From positions 124,001 through 188,000 of the forward strand of contig CABYOT010000001.1 in NCBI GenBank assembly GCA_902520695.1: a DNA stretch of 64,000 bases. The letters run 5' to 3'. This document shows positions 8,256 to 16,910 of the stretch, in pieces. The notes beneath the pieces are model-generated. The model saw nothing but the letters and a program-made list of their open reading frames with translations. It was not told the origin of the DNA and searched no databases. The position numbers were made by a program, and so were the translations under genes. Position 1 is the first letter of the stretch, and each line of letters opens with the position of its first letter. The DNA comes from an uncultured Pelagibacteraceae bacterium (GTDB taxonomy: Bacteria; Pseudomonadota; Alphaproteobacteria; Pelagibacterales; Pelagibacteraceae).

Positions 8256-8439
8256 AAAAACACATGTAAAAGTTAGACTTGTACCTGAAGCTAAACCGGA
8301 TAGCCCGTTTTACTACTATGTAAAAAAACCTGCTGGTGGTGAAAAGGCTAAAGTTAAATTAAAAGCTAAAAAATATAATCCTGCAACAAGAAAACATGAA
8401 GTTTTTGTGGAAAAAAAACTTCCACCACACAGCAAATAA
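8248..8439 (+). CDS. rpmG: 50S ribosomal protein L33
   Basis: A 63-residue basic protein of the large subunit. It starts MAKKTHVKVRLVPEAK and contains KKYNPATRKHEVFVEKKL, the conserved C-terminal half of L33. It is slightly longer than the usual 50 to 55 residues through the insertion around KPAGGEKAK. It lacks zinc-ribbon cysteines, the common form in alphaproteobacteria. It overlaps the MerR gene by 8 bases and converges on the chorismate mutase gene with only 2 bases between stops. Confidence 0.92.
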   Translation: MAKKTHVKVRLVPEAKPDSPFYYYVKKPAGGEKAKVKLKAKKYNPATRKHEVFVEKKLPPHSK

Positions 8440-8441
8440 AA

Positions 8442-8735
8442 TTATTTTTTTTTATTAAAATTTCTTTTTTCATAATCAATATAGGCAAAAATCATATTTT
8501 TCCAAATTTTGTTTGTAATTTTGGGGTCAATATTGTTTTTAATCGATTTATTTCTAATATTTTTAAGAATTAATCTTATTCTTTTTTTATCAACAATTTG
8601 ATTTTTTTTCTCTTTTAAAGCTAGAACTTTTTTTACTAGATTAGTTCTTCTTTTAATTATTTTAATTAAAGAATTGTCAAGTTTATCCAATTGTTTTCTT
8701 ATTTTACTGAGTTTTTTTTTTTTTAATGGCGACAT
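8442..8735 (-). CDS. chorismate mutase, AroQ class
   Basis: A 97-residue all-helical, lysine-rich protein matching the AroQ chorismate mutase pattern: LSKIRKQLDKLDNSLIKII followed by KRRTNLVKKVLALKEKKNQ and a third helix. The Arg near residue 12 (IRKQLDKLD) and the RR(T/A) pair correspond to conserved substrate-binding positions. The enzyme turns chorismate into prephenate for Phe and Tyr synthesis. It stands alone on the reverse strand between rpmG and ctaA. The lysine-rich composition lowers certainty slightly. Confidence 0.8.
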   Translation of the reverse strand: MSPLKKKKLSKIRKQLDKLDNSLIKIIKRRTNLVKKVLALKEKKNQIVDKKRIRLILKNIRNKSIKNNIDPKITNKIWKNMIFAYIDYEKRNFNKKK

Positions 8736-8778
8736 TTATATATTTGGATAATTTAAAAATTATTATATTTATCCCACT

Positions 8779-9810
8779 ATGTATAGTGAAAATCTAAAAG
8801 TTTATAATCAAATATCATTATGGTTAATATGCATGTTTTGGATTATATCAATAATGATAGTCGTTGGTGGTTTAACCAGATTGACCGATTCTGGTTTATC
8901 AATTACACAATGGCAATTATTTTCTGGTTTCTTACCCCCTTTAAATAGTAACGATTGGTTAATGTATTTTGATTTGTACAAAGAGATACCTGAATTTAAA
9001 TTACAAAATTATGATATGACGATGCAAGAATTTAAAGTTATTTTTTGGTGGGAGTGGGCTCATAGATTTATGGGAAGGTTAATAGGCATAGCGTTTCTAA
9101 TACCACTAATATATTTTACTTTTAAAATTAAATTTAAAGAATTAATAAATCTTTATTTCATCTTCGCATTAATATGTTTTCAAGGATTTATAGGATGGTA
9201 TATGGTCAGTAGTGGCTTAATTGATAGAGTTGATGTAAGTCATTTTAGGTTATCAGTGCATTTATTGGTGGCTTTTTTTATTTTATCTTTAATATTTTGG
9301 AATTATTTAAAAATTAAAATTAAAAGCAACTTTCATAATACTATCAATATAATATATCCGTTTAGTTTTCTTTTATTAGTATTTTTGCAAATTTCGATTG
9401 GTGCATTTGTTTCTGGAATGGATGCAGGTAAAATTTATAATTCTTGGCCGTTAATGGGGAACTCAATTTTTCCAAATGACAATAGTATTTCTAATTTATT
9501 TAAATTATCTGCTTTTAGTGATCCATCTTTGGTACAGTTTATACACAGAAAACTAGCTTATTTAATAGGATTATTTTACCTTTATTTATTATTTTATATT
9601 TACAAGAATAAAAAAACTGATTTATATAAATCAGTTAACGTTTTAGGAATTTTTATAATTTTACAGATTGTCTTAGGAATATTCACTTTATTATATGGTG
9701 CACAGATATTAATTGCATCTATGCACCAAATAAGTTCTATATTTCTAGTAGCTTCTTGTATCTATTTTTTATTTATCAATACAAAATCTAACTTACAGCT
9801 TTCAAGCTAG
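8779..9810 (+). CDS. ctaA: heme A synthase CtaA (COX15 type)
   Basis: A 343-residue multi-spanning membrane enzyme that oxidises the C8 methyl of heme O to make heme A for aa3-type cytochrome oxidase. It has GGLTRLTDSGLSITQWQ near the N-terminus and four conserved histidine helices: WWEWAHRFMGRLIG, VSHFRLSVHLLVA, QFIHRKLAYLIG and ASMHQISSIF. This is the long COX15-like alphaproteobacterial form. Its 3' end overlaps the convergent metY gene by 23 bases. Confidence 0.95.
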   Translation: MYSENLKVYNQISLWLICMFWIISIMIVVGGLTRLTDSGLSITQWQLFSGFLPPLNSNDWLMYFDLYKEIPEFKLQNYDMTMQEFKVIFWWEWAHRFMGRLIGIAFLIPLIYFTFKIKFKELINLYFIFALICFQGFIGWYMVSSGLIDRVDVSHFRLSVHLLVAFFILSLIFWNYLKIKIKSNFHNTINIIYPFSFLLLVFLQISIGAFVSGMDAGKIYNSWPLMGNSIFPNDNSISNLFKLSAFSDPSLVQFIHRKLAYLIGLFYLYLLFYIYKNKKTDLYKSVNVLGIFIILQIVLGIFTLLYGAQILIASMHQISSIFLVASCIYFLFINTKSNLQLSS

Positions 9811-11113
9811 GTTTTCCAGAAGCTCCTAAAGCTTGATCTAGGTCAGCTATAATATCATCCGGGTGTTCAATACCGATAGACAATCTTACATATCCTGGTG
9901 TTACACCTGCGGCCAATAACTCTTCCTCGGTTAACTGACTGTGAGTAGTTGTTGCTGGGTGAATAGCTAAACTTCTTGCATCCCCAATATTTGCTACATG
10001 ATAAAACATTTTTAATGACTCAATAAATTTTTTACCTGCTTCAACACCCCCTTTAACCTCAATACCTATAAGTGCTCCATTTCCACCCTTCATATATTTT
10101 TTGGATCTTTCACCAATTGCTCCTTTATGAAGAGTAGGGTAGATAACTCTTTCTACATTCTTATGTTTTTGTAAAAATGCAACAGCTTTCTCGGCATTAG
10201 AACAATGTTGTTTCATCCTTAAGGGAGCAGTTTCTAAACCTTGAATTATTCCCCATGCATTATCAGGTGCTAAAGGTGCTCCTAGATCTCTTAATAGTAC
10301 AACACGTGCTCTCACTGCGTATGAGACATTTGCTCCTGTCAATTGTGGAACAACAACACCCCATTGCGCGCCACCATAACTGGCATCAGGCTCGTTAAAT
10401 AAAGGCTGTCTTTTTGGATCCTTTGTCCAGTCAAAATTACCTCCATCAACAAGACATCCTCCTATTACCGTACCATGACCACCAATAAATTTAGTAAGTG
10501 AATGAACTACTACAGCAGCTCCATGTTCTAAAGGCTTACAAATTACTGGTGCTGCAGTATTATCCATAATTAATGGAATACTGTACTTTCTGCCTATGTC
10601 AGATACCTCTTTTATTGGAAATACTCTTAAATATGGATTAGGCAAAGTTTCTGCATAAAAACATCTAGTTCTATCATCAATTAATTTTTCAAAATTACTT
10701 GGATCCGATGGATCTGCATATCTACATTCAATACCTAATTTTTTAAGTGTGTGAGTGAATAGATTTACTGTTCCACCATATAAATCAGTTGAACTAACAA
10801 AGTTATCTCCTGATTGACACACGTTCATTATAGCGAATGTTGATGCCGCTTGTCCTGAACCAACAGTTACAGCTGCAAGCCCACCTTCAAGCGCCGCAAC
10901 TCTTTTTTCAAGTACGTCATTAGTTGGATTCATTATTCTTGTGTATATGTTTCCAAATTCTTTTAGTGCAAATAAATTTGCAGCATGATCTGTATCATTA
11001 AATTGATAAGATGTTGTTCTATAGAGTGGTACTGCTACTGCTGTTGTAGCTGGATCACTTCTGTAATCTCCACCATGTAAAGCAATTGTTTCTGGATGTT
11101 TATTTTTACTCAT
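9788..11113 (-). CDS. metY: O-acetylhomoserine sulfhydrylase (MetY), paralogue 1
   Basis: A 441-residue PLP enzyme of the Cys/Met metabolism family. Markers: PLYRTTSYQFND, the YTRIMNPTND segment, SSTDLYGGTVNLF, and the PLP lysine in VVHSLTKFIGGHG. It joins O-acetylhomoserine with sulfide or methanethiol to form homocysteine or methionine. The 441-residue length and YGGTVNLF favour MetY over MetB/MetC. It is the last gene of the metY-hydrolase-metY set, 60 bases after the hydrolase, preceded by a GAAGGGG ribosome binding site. It differs clearly from the 443-residue paralogue, so the substrate ranges may differ. Confidence 0.93.
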   Translation of the reverse strand: MSKNKHPETIALHGGDYRSDPATTAVAVPLYRTTSYQFNDTDHAANLFALKEFGNIYTRIMNPTNDVLEKRVAALEGGLAAVTVGSGQAASTFAIMNVCQSGDNFVSSTDLYGGTVNLFTHTLKKLGIECRYADPSDPSNFEKLIDDRTRCFYAETLPNPYLRVFPIKEVSDIGRKYSIPLIMDNTAAPVICKPLEHGAAVVVHSLTKFIGGHGTVIGGCLVDGGNFDWTKDPKRQPLFNEPDASYGGAQWGVVVPQLTGANVSYAVRARVVLLRDLGAPLAPDNAWGIIQGLETAPLRMKQHCSNAEKAVAFLQKHKNVERVIYPTLHKGAIGERSKKYMKGGNGALIGIEVKGGVEAGKKFIESLKMFYHVANIGDARSLAIHPATTTHSQLTEEELLAAGVTPGYVRLSIGIEHPDDIIADLDQALGASGKPSLKAVS

Positions 11114-11173
11114 ATTTCCCCTTCTGTTTAAAATGCTATTAAACTAAAATGAAAAATACAATCAAGCTTAAAT

Positions 11174-11992
11174 TTAACTTGATAATGGGGGGTAATTTGT
11201 GGTTATAAATTTTTTAAGTACAGTTAGCACTCTATCTGCTTCTTCTAATAACATCATGTGACCACAGTTATCAATTATATCAACTTGACTTCCATCAATT
11301 AATGAAGCTAATTTTTTTCCCTCTTTAACAGGGCACATTTTGTCATCAGTTGCTAAAATTGATAGAGTAGGACATTTAATTTTTTTAGCTGCCTCAAATC
11401 CGTTCTTGTAATTATCACAAGCTCTAAAATCTACACCTAATGTATTCTGTATTGTTCTAGATTTTGCAAGCATTGTTCCTGTGTTGATATGGTAAAGACC
11501 AGGTACTGGATGTCCACCAAAGTGACCGGCAGGACCATGAGCCCAATCCATCATTAAATCTACTGCTTTTGGATCGTTATTTTCAGCTAATGAAAGTAGT
11601 TCGGGATTCATAGGTATGGCACCAGCTCCACCCATTAAACTCAAAGTTTTAATTTTGTTAGGATATCTTGATGTGCATTCTACAGTTACTAAACATCCCT
11701 GCGAGTGTCCTACCAATGAAGCTTCTTTATGACCAACAGCATCAATTACGTCATTTACCCAATCTGCCATTTCCTCAATTGATTTAAGGCTTTCACCACT
11801 TGATAAACCATGTCCTGGTAGATCAACTGCTAAAGCGTTATAACCATGAAAAGCAAAATATCTTGTTTGAAGAACCCAGGTCATATGGGTTAAACCACTA
11901 CCATGAACAAATATTATCAATGGTTTTTTTTTATCAAACGGTCTACCACCAGTAGAGGCAAAAACCTCGTGCCCATTTACTTTGAATTTCAT
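11174..11992 (-). CDS. alpha/beta hydrolase between two metY genes
   Basis: A 272-residue alpha/beta-hydrolase-fold protein. Visible landmarks are the oxyanion-hole strand LIIFVHGSGLTHMTW, the nucleophile elbow GHSQGCLV, the Asp region LSILATDDKMCP and the C-terminal His in DNCGHMMLLEEA, so the Ser-Asp-His triad looks complete. It is too short, and its elbow is wrong, for a classical MetX homoserine acetyltransferase. It overlaps the upstream metY by 4 bases. The context suggests a step in sulfur amino acid metabolism, for example thioester or homoserine-ester chemistry, but the substrate is unknown. Confidence 0.85.
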   Translation of the reverse strand: MKFKVNGHEVFASTGGRPFDKKKPLIIFVHGSGLTHMTWVLQTRYFAFHGYNALAVDLPGHGLSSGESLKSIEEMADWVNDVIDAVGHKEASLVGHSQGCLVTVECTSRYPNKIKTLSLMGGAGAIPMNPELLSLAENNDPKAVDLMMDWAHGPAGHFGGHPVPGLYHINTGTMLAKSRTIQNTLGVDFRACDNYKNGFEAAKKIKCPTLSILATDDKMCPVKEGKKLASLIDGSQVDIIDNCGHMMLLEEADRVLTVLKKFITTNYPPLSS

Positions 11993-13320
11993 TGATTTGA
12001 TACAAGTCTTGGCTTTCTTGCTGCTCTGAAACCAATCTCGAAATCATTTTTTATATCATCAATGTCTTCAATACCTACCGACAATCTAATCATGTCATGG
12101 GACAAACCGGCAAACTTCAAAGTTGCCTCATCCATTTGTGAATGTGTTCCCGACGCTGGATGAATAACTAATGTTCTTGTATCTCCAACATTTGCCAAGT
12201 GAGATGCTAATTTTACGTTATTTATAAATGCCACTCCTGCATCTTTTCCACCTTTAATACCAAACGCAATCATTGAACCTCTTCCATTAGGCAAAAGTTT
12301 TTTTGCTAATTCGTGATCTGGATGATCTGGGACACTTGGATGTGATACCCAAGCAACACTTTCATGGTTTGATAAATATTTAACCATTTCTTCAGCATTA
12401 GAACAATGTTTTTTCATTCTTACTGACAAAGTTTCTATACCTTGTAATACATTCCATGCATTTTGAGGACTTAAACAAGGACCAAAATCTCTCATTCCTT
12501 CAGCTCTAGCTTTCATTGTAAAAGCTGTTGGGCCAAACTCCTCGGCAAAAGATAATCCATGATATCCTTCATAAGGTTTTGTCATTGTTGGAAATTTATC
12601 ATTTTGCATCCAATCGAATTTTCCACCTTCAACTAATATTCCTGCCATTGAAGATCCATGTCCTGCCATCCATTTTGTTAGTGAATGAATTACTATATCA
12701 GCTCCGTGCTCAAATGGTTTACATAAATAAGGAGTTTGATAAGTTGCATCAACCATCAATGGAATTCCAGCATCATGTGCAATTTTTGCGATTTCAGGCA
12801 TGTTCATTATTTCGTTACCAGGATTTCCAACGAGTTCTCCAAAAATACCCTTTGTATTTTTTTGAATTGCTTTTTTAAATCCTTCAGTATCTCTTGGTTT
12901 AACAAATGTACATTTAATCCCAAATTTAGGTAAGGTTAATCTAAATAGATTTACAGTGCCTCCATATAGTTGAGATGATACAACTAAATGATCACCTGCT
13001 TCACATAATGTCATCACTGTCAAAAATATTGCACTCATTCCTGAAGATGTAGCTAATGCTGCAGTACCACCTTCAAGTGAAGCAACTCTCTCCTCTAATA
13101 CTCCAACAGTTGGGTTTGAAATTCTACTATAAATATGTCCACCTCTTTCTAAATTAAAAAGAGCAGCTGCGTGATCGACATCATCAAAAAGGTATGATGT
13201 GGTTTGATAAATTGGTACTTGTCTTGAACCAGCATTTTTGTGTGGCTGATAACCAGCATGTAAACTAAGTGTATCAAATTTATATGTATTTGGTTTTAAT
13301 TCTTTTTTTTTATCACTCAT
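11989..13320 (-). CDS. metY: O-acetylhomoserine sulfhydrylase (MetY), paralogue 2
   Basis: A 443-residue PLP enzyme, paralogous to the gene at 9788-11113. It has LSLHAGYQPHKNAGSR at the start, PIYQTTSYLFDD, IYSRISNPTVGVLEERVA, SSQLYGGTVNLF, and the PLP lysine in VIHSLTKWMAGHG. It leads the three-gene reverse-strand set behind a strong AAAGGAG ribosome binding site. The 146 bases to rplM must hold its promoter. SAR11 cells depend on reduced sulfur, so use of methanethiol from DMSP is a reasonable inference. I could not assign a SAM riboswitch upstream. Confidence 0.93.
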   Translation of the reverse strand: MSDKKKELKPNTYKFDTLSLHAGYQPHKNAGSRQVPIYQTTSYLFDDVDHAAALFNLERGGHIYSRISNPTVGVLEERVASLEGGTAALATSSGMSAIFLTVMTLCEAGDHLVVSSQLYGGTVNLFRLTLPKFGIKCTFVKPRDTEGFKKAIQKNTKGIFGELVGNPGNEIMNMPEIAKIAHDAGIPLMVDATYQTPYLCKPFEHGADIVIHSLTKWMAGHGSSMAGILVEGGKFDWMQNDKFPTMTKPYEGYHGLSFAEEFGPTAFTMKARAEGMRDFGPCLSPQNAWNVLQGIETLSVRMKKHCSNAEEMVKYLSNHESVAWVSHPSVPDHPDHELAKKLLPNGRGSMIAFGIKGGKDAGVAFINNVKLASHLANVGDTRTLVIHPASGTHSQMDEATLKFAGLSHDMIRLSVGIEDIDDIKNDFEIGFRAARKPRLVSNQ

Positions 13321-13466
13321 TAGGCTCCTTTAATTTATAATTTTGCGAATTCGATTTTATCACGTTATTATTACTAATAAATGGTCATAATTCAATCAAC
13401 CATTCAGACCAATTAAAATATAATAATTTGACAATATATGTAATTATAAGTATTAATCCCGCATTC

Positions 13467-13925
13467 ATGACAAAGTTTGTTAAAAAAGATGAGATAAATA
13501 GCGAGTGGTTTGAAATCGATGCCACAGGAGTTGTTGTTGGTAGACTAGCAACAGTTGTATCAAAAATTATAAGAGGGAAGAACAAAACAACATATACTCC
13601 TCACATGGACCATGGAGATTTTGTTGTTATCAAAAATGTAGATCAAATAAAATTTACAGGCAATAAATTTCAAAATAAAAAATATTACAGACATACTGGA
13701 TATCCGGGTGGTATTAAAGAAATAACACCTGAAAAATTGAGTGAAAAAAAACCTGGTGAAGTATTAAAGTTAGCTGTTAAAAGAATGTTGCCTTCCGGTG
13801 CGTTGGGTAAAAAACAATTAACAAAACTTAAAATTTATTCTGGAGAGGATCATCCTCATACTGCGCAAAATCCAAAAATAATTGAAATTGGTAAACTTAA
13901 TCAAAAAAATATTGTAAGAAATTAA
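13467..13925 (+). CDS. rplM: 50S ribosomal protein L13
   Basis: A 152-residue large-subunit protein when started at the ATG giving MTKFVKKDEINSEWFEIDA; a longer frame begins 39 bases earlier with no family support. Landmarks are GVVVGRLATVVSKI, IKFTGNKFQNKKYYRHTGYPGG (in part: YYRHTGYPGG), AVKRMLPSGALGK and the YSGEDHPHTAQNP tail. One base separates its stop from the rpsI start, and L13-S9 is a nearly universal pair. Confidence 0.97.
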   Translation: MTKFVKKDEINSEWFEIDATGVVVGRLATVVSKIIRGKNKTTYTPHMDHGDFVVIKNVDQIKFTGNKFQNKKYYRHTGYPGGIKEITPEKLSEKKPGEVLKLAVKRMLPSGALGKKQLTKLKIYSGEDHPHTAQNPKIIEIGKLNQKNIVRN

Positions 13926-13926
13926 T

Positions 13927-14358
13927 ATGGAAACTTCCCAAACATCTTCACTTAAAATAAAATTAGACTTTAAAGATAGCAAATATGCAACAGGAAGAAG
14001 AAAGAAATCAGTAGCTAAAGTTTGGTTAAAAAAGGGTACTGGTAAATTTTATGTTAATGGAAAACTGCTTGACGATTATTTTCCTAGAGCAAACCATAAA
14101 ATGCAAATTTTAAGACCTTTTGAAATAATAAATCAGTCAACTGATTACGATGTCAGATCGAAAGTAGTAGGTGGAGGTCAAACTGGTCAAGCTGGTGCTT
14201 TAGTTCATGGTATTTCAAGAGCTTTACTAAAATTTGATGAAACTTTAAAATCAACTTTACGTAAAGAAAAACTCACAACAAGAGATTCTAGATCTGTAGA
14301 AAGAAAAAAACCAGGTAGAGCAAAAGCTAGGAAAAGCTACCAGTTTTCTAAAAGATAA
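13927..14358 (+). CDS. rpsI: 30S ribosomal protein S9
   Basis: A 143-residue small-subunit protein. The core begins YATGRRKKSVAKVWLKKG and ends with GRAKARKSYQFSKR, the conserved basic C-terminal tail that reaches the P-site tRNA. A short N-terminal extension (METSQTSSLKIKLDFKDS) precedes it and is common in alphaproteobacteria. It forms a transcription unit with rplM and probably argC, which starts 33 bases later. Confidence 0.97.
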   Translation: METSQTSSLKIKLDFKDSKYATGRRKKSVAKVWLKKGTGKFYVNGKLLDDYFPRANHKMQILRPFEIINQSTDYDVRSKVVGGGQTGQAGALVHGISRALLKFDETLKSTLRKEKLTTRDSRSVERKKPGRAKARKSYQFSKR

Positions 14359-14391
14359 TTTCTTTTTAAATTTCAACTGTTATATTAGATT

Positions 14392-15417
14392 ATGAGCAAG
14401 AAAAATGTTCTTATATGTGGCGCAACTGGATATATAGGATTACAATTAACTAAACTCCTGTGTACACATAAAAAAATAAATATTAAATATTTGTGTGGAA
14501 GTGCTTCTGTTGGAAAAAAAATAGACACTTATGAACAAGAATTAAAAAAATATAAATTACCAAAAATATCAAAATTTAAAAAAGAATATTTATCAGATGT
14601 GGATATAATATTTACAGCATTGCCAAATGGTGAGGCACAATCTATTTCAAAATTTTTAAACAAAAATAATTTACTTATTGATCTGGCGGCTGATTTTAGA
14701 CTTAATAACAAAAAAGATTATGAAAAATGGTATAAAATTAAACACAAAGCATTAAATCAAATCAAAAAAAGTATTTACTCCATACCCGAAATTAGTGGAA
14801 AATTAATTAAAAAATTTCCGATAGTATCTTGTCCTGGTTGCTATCCTACATCTGTATTAATTCCATTAATACCGTTAATAAAAAAAAACTTAATTGATAA
14901 TCAAACTATTATTATTGACTCTAAATCTGGTTATTCAGGAGCAGGTAGAGGTGTGCATAAAAAATATAAGGATAAAAATTTATATGAGTCTTTGAGTGCT
15001 TATGGATTAGCAAATCATAGACATAATTCGGAAATTCAACAAGAGCTTGATCTCAAAACTGGCAAAAAAAATAAATTTCATTTTACACCACATCTTACAC
15101 CCATGTTTAGAGGTATTTTAAGCACAATTTATGTTGATTTAAAAAAGGGTATTAGCATAAGCAAAATTATTAAAGTTCTTAATATTCAATATAAGAATCA
15201 AAAATTTATTAAAATTAGTAAAATAAATACTTTTTTAAGCACTAACAATGTGATCAATACTAATAATTGCTTAATTTCTGTATGTAAAAGTAAATATAAA
15301 GATAAAATAATAATATTGTCTGCAATTGATAATTTGATTAAAGGTGGTGGAGGACAAGCTATTCAAAATATGAATAATTATTATGGTTTTAATCAGAGCG
15401 AAGGTCTAAATGTTTAA
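14392..15417 (+). CDS. argC: N-acetyl-gamma-glutamyl-phosphate reductase
   Basis: A 341-residue enzyme reducing N-acetylglutamyl phosphate to the semialdehyde with NADPH, the third step of arginine synthesis. The nucleotide-binding start is ICGATGYIGLQLTKLL, the catalytic Cys lies in VSCPGCYPTSVL, SKSGYSGAGRG follows, and the catalytic His is in LANHRHNSEIQQEL. The rpsI-argC order is typical of alphaproteobacteria. It overlaps the next small gene by 8 bases. Confidence 0.96.
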   Translation: MSKKNVLICGATGYIGLQLTKLLCTHKKINIKYLCGSASVGKKIDTYEQELKKYKLPKISKFKKEYLSDVDIIFTALPNGEAQSISKFLNKNNLLIDLAADFRLNNKKDYEKWYKIKHKALNQIKKSIYSIPEISGKLIKKFPIVSCPGCYPTSVLIPLIPLIKKNLIDNQTIIIDSKSGYSGAGRGVHKKYKDKNLYESLSAYGLANHRHNSEIQQELDLKTGKKNKFHFTPHLTPMFRGILSTIYVDLKKGISISKIIKVLNIQYKNQKFIKISKINTFLSTNNVINTNNCLISVCKSKYKDKIIILSAIDNLIKGGGGQAIQNMNNYYGFNQSEGLNV

Positions 15418-15616
15418 ATATATTTTTATAATTATAATATTGTTTTCATTATCCCATTGCTCAATAAAAAATCCTGTTTCCTCGTGGAATATTAAAAAAG
15501 ATATCACGGATAATAAAATTTCAAAATTAAACTTTGAAAATGAAACATCTTTTGAAGAATTTAAAAAAAATGTTATTAAATACGGTAAGATTAGCGATTT
15601 TCCAAAATTAGATTAA
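15410..15616 (+). CDS. small putative lipoprotein
   Basis: A 68-residue protein with the N-terminus MFKYIFIIIILFSLSHC, a signal peptide with a lipobox-like LSHC, then about 50 hydrophilic residues ending KYGKISDFPKLD. I do not recognise a family. The 8-base overlap with argC and the 4-base gap to hom support it as a real gene translated within the operon. It would sit on the periplasmic face of the inner membrane or the inner face of the outer membrane. Confidence 0.65.
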   Translation: MFKYIFIIIILFSLSHCSIKNPVSSWNIKKDITDNKISKLNFENETSFEEFKKNVIKYGKISDFPKLD

Positions 15617-15620
15617 TTTA

Positions 15621-16910
15621 ATGAATAGAAATATAAATATTGCTGTTATTGGGCTTGGTCAAATTGGTTCATATCTTCTAAATGAGTTAAATACAAAAAA
15701 AAAAGATATTGAAACTAAAACTGGAAAGAGAATTAAAGTTATAGCTATTTCGGCAAAAAATAAAAATAAAAAAAGAAAATTTAAAATTAATAAAAAAATT
15801 TTTTATCAAAATCCTTTAGATATTTTAAACATTAAAAACTTAGATATAGTAGTCGAAGCTATAGGTTTATCAGATGGTATATCAAAAAAAATTATTGAAA
15901 CAGCCCTTAAAAATAAAATTCATGTAATAACTCCAAATAAAGCATTAATTTCAAAACATGGTGATAAATTGGGAGAATTAGCTGAAAAAAATAAAGTTAA
16001 TTTAGAATTTGAAGCATCTGTTGCAGGTGGTATTCCAATTGTACGAACAATTAAAGAAGGTTTGGCTACAAATAAAATTTCAAAAGTTTATGGCATTCTT
16101 AACGGTACCTGTAACTATATCATGTCAGAAATGGAGAGAACCAAAGATAGTTTCAAAAATGTTTTAAAGATGGCACAGAAACTAGGTTATGCCGAACCAG
16201 GAAATCCAAAATTAGATCTTAACGGTTATGATGCGTTAGCTAAAATAAAAATTTTAACATCATTAGCCTTCAATAAGAAAATTTCAAAATCCAAATGTTT
16301 AATGGAAGGAATTGAAAACATTGATTATACAGATATTAAAATTGCTGATCAGTTAAATTTTAGAATAAAATTATTAGGAATTACTGAGATTATAAATAAT
16401 AGTGTTTTTGAAAGAGTTCATCCATGTTTAGTTAAAAAAGATTCTTACATAGGAAATGTGGATGGTGTAATGAATGCTGTTATATTAAATGGTTCACCTA
16501 TTGGCGAGTCTGTATTACAAGGGGAGGGTGCTGGACCAGGACCAACATCCTCAGCTTTAATGTCTGACCTATTATCTATTTTGAGAGGAAATATAAAATA
16601 TCCTTTTGGAATATCTAAAAATAAAAGATTAAAACCTAAAGTATTTAATAAAGATCAATCGTCAAATTCTCTGTATGTAAGATTAGAAGTTAAAGATAAA
16701 CCTGGCGTTTTATCATCTATAACAAAGATTCTCGCAAAATATAAAATTTCAATTCAGAGGTTAATACAAATACCCGATCATAAAAGTAAGACAGCTTCGA
16801 TTGTTCTTATTACTCATAATGCAAACGAGTCTGACTCACAAAGATGTGTTAAATCATTTAAATCAAATAAAAATATTATTAAAAATCCTGTTCTTATTCG
16901 ATTATTTTAA
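15621..16910 (+). CDS. hom: homoserine dehydrogenase with C-terminal ACT domain
   Basis: A 429-residue NAD(P)-dependent enzyme reducing aspartate semialdehyde to homoserine. Domains in order: nucleotide-binding fold (AVIGLGQIGSYLL, VEAIGLSDG, TPNKALISKHG), catalytic domain (GGIPIVRTIKEGL, ILNGTCNYIMSEM, and the Lys/Asp region around AEPGNPKLDLNGYDA), then an ACT regulatory domain near residues 350-429 (EVKDKPGVLSSITKIL). The ACT domain implies feedback control, usually by threonine. Its product is the precursor of the O-acetylhomoserine used by the two MetY enzymes nearby. Confidence 0.96.
   Translation: MNRNINIAVIGLGQIGSYLLNELNTKKKDIETKTGKRIKVIAISAKNKNKKRKFKINKKIFYQNPLDILNIKNLDIVVEAIGLSDGISKKIIETALKNKIHVITPNKALISKHGDKLGELAEKNKVNLEFEASVAGGIPIVRTIKEGLATNKISKVYGILNGTCNYIMSEMERTKDSFKNVLKMAQKLGYAEPGNPKLDLNGYDALAKIKILTSLAFNKKISKSKCLMEGIENIDYTDIKIADQLNFRIKLLGITEIINNSVFERVHPCLVKKDSYIGNVDGVMNAVILNGSPIGESVLQGEGAGPGPTSSALMSDLLSILRGNIKYPFGISKNKRLKPKVFNKDQSSNSLYVRLEVKDKPGVLSSITKILAKYKISIQRLIQIPDHKSKTASIVLITHNANESDSQRCVKSFKSNKNIIKNPVLIRLF

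Noticed and set aside
8434..8453. Bidirectional terminator between rpmG and chorismate mutase
   Set aside because: The hairpin is made only of A-T pairs with a very small loop before a T-run; too weak to call.
11114..11173. Leader RNA before the second metY
   Set aside because: Only a GTTTAA/TTAAAC hairpin and a ribosome binding site are visible; too little for a riboswitch call.
13321..13466. SAM riboswitch (SAM-II or SAM-V) upstream of metY
   Set aside because: Expected for a marine metY, and a GTGATAAA string with A-rich flanks on the reverse strand is suggestive, but I could not form the required pseudoknot. An Infernal search with the SAM-II and SAM-V models would settle it.
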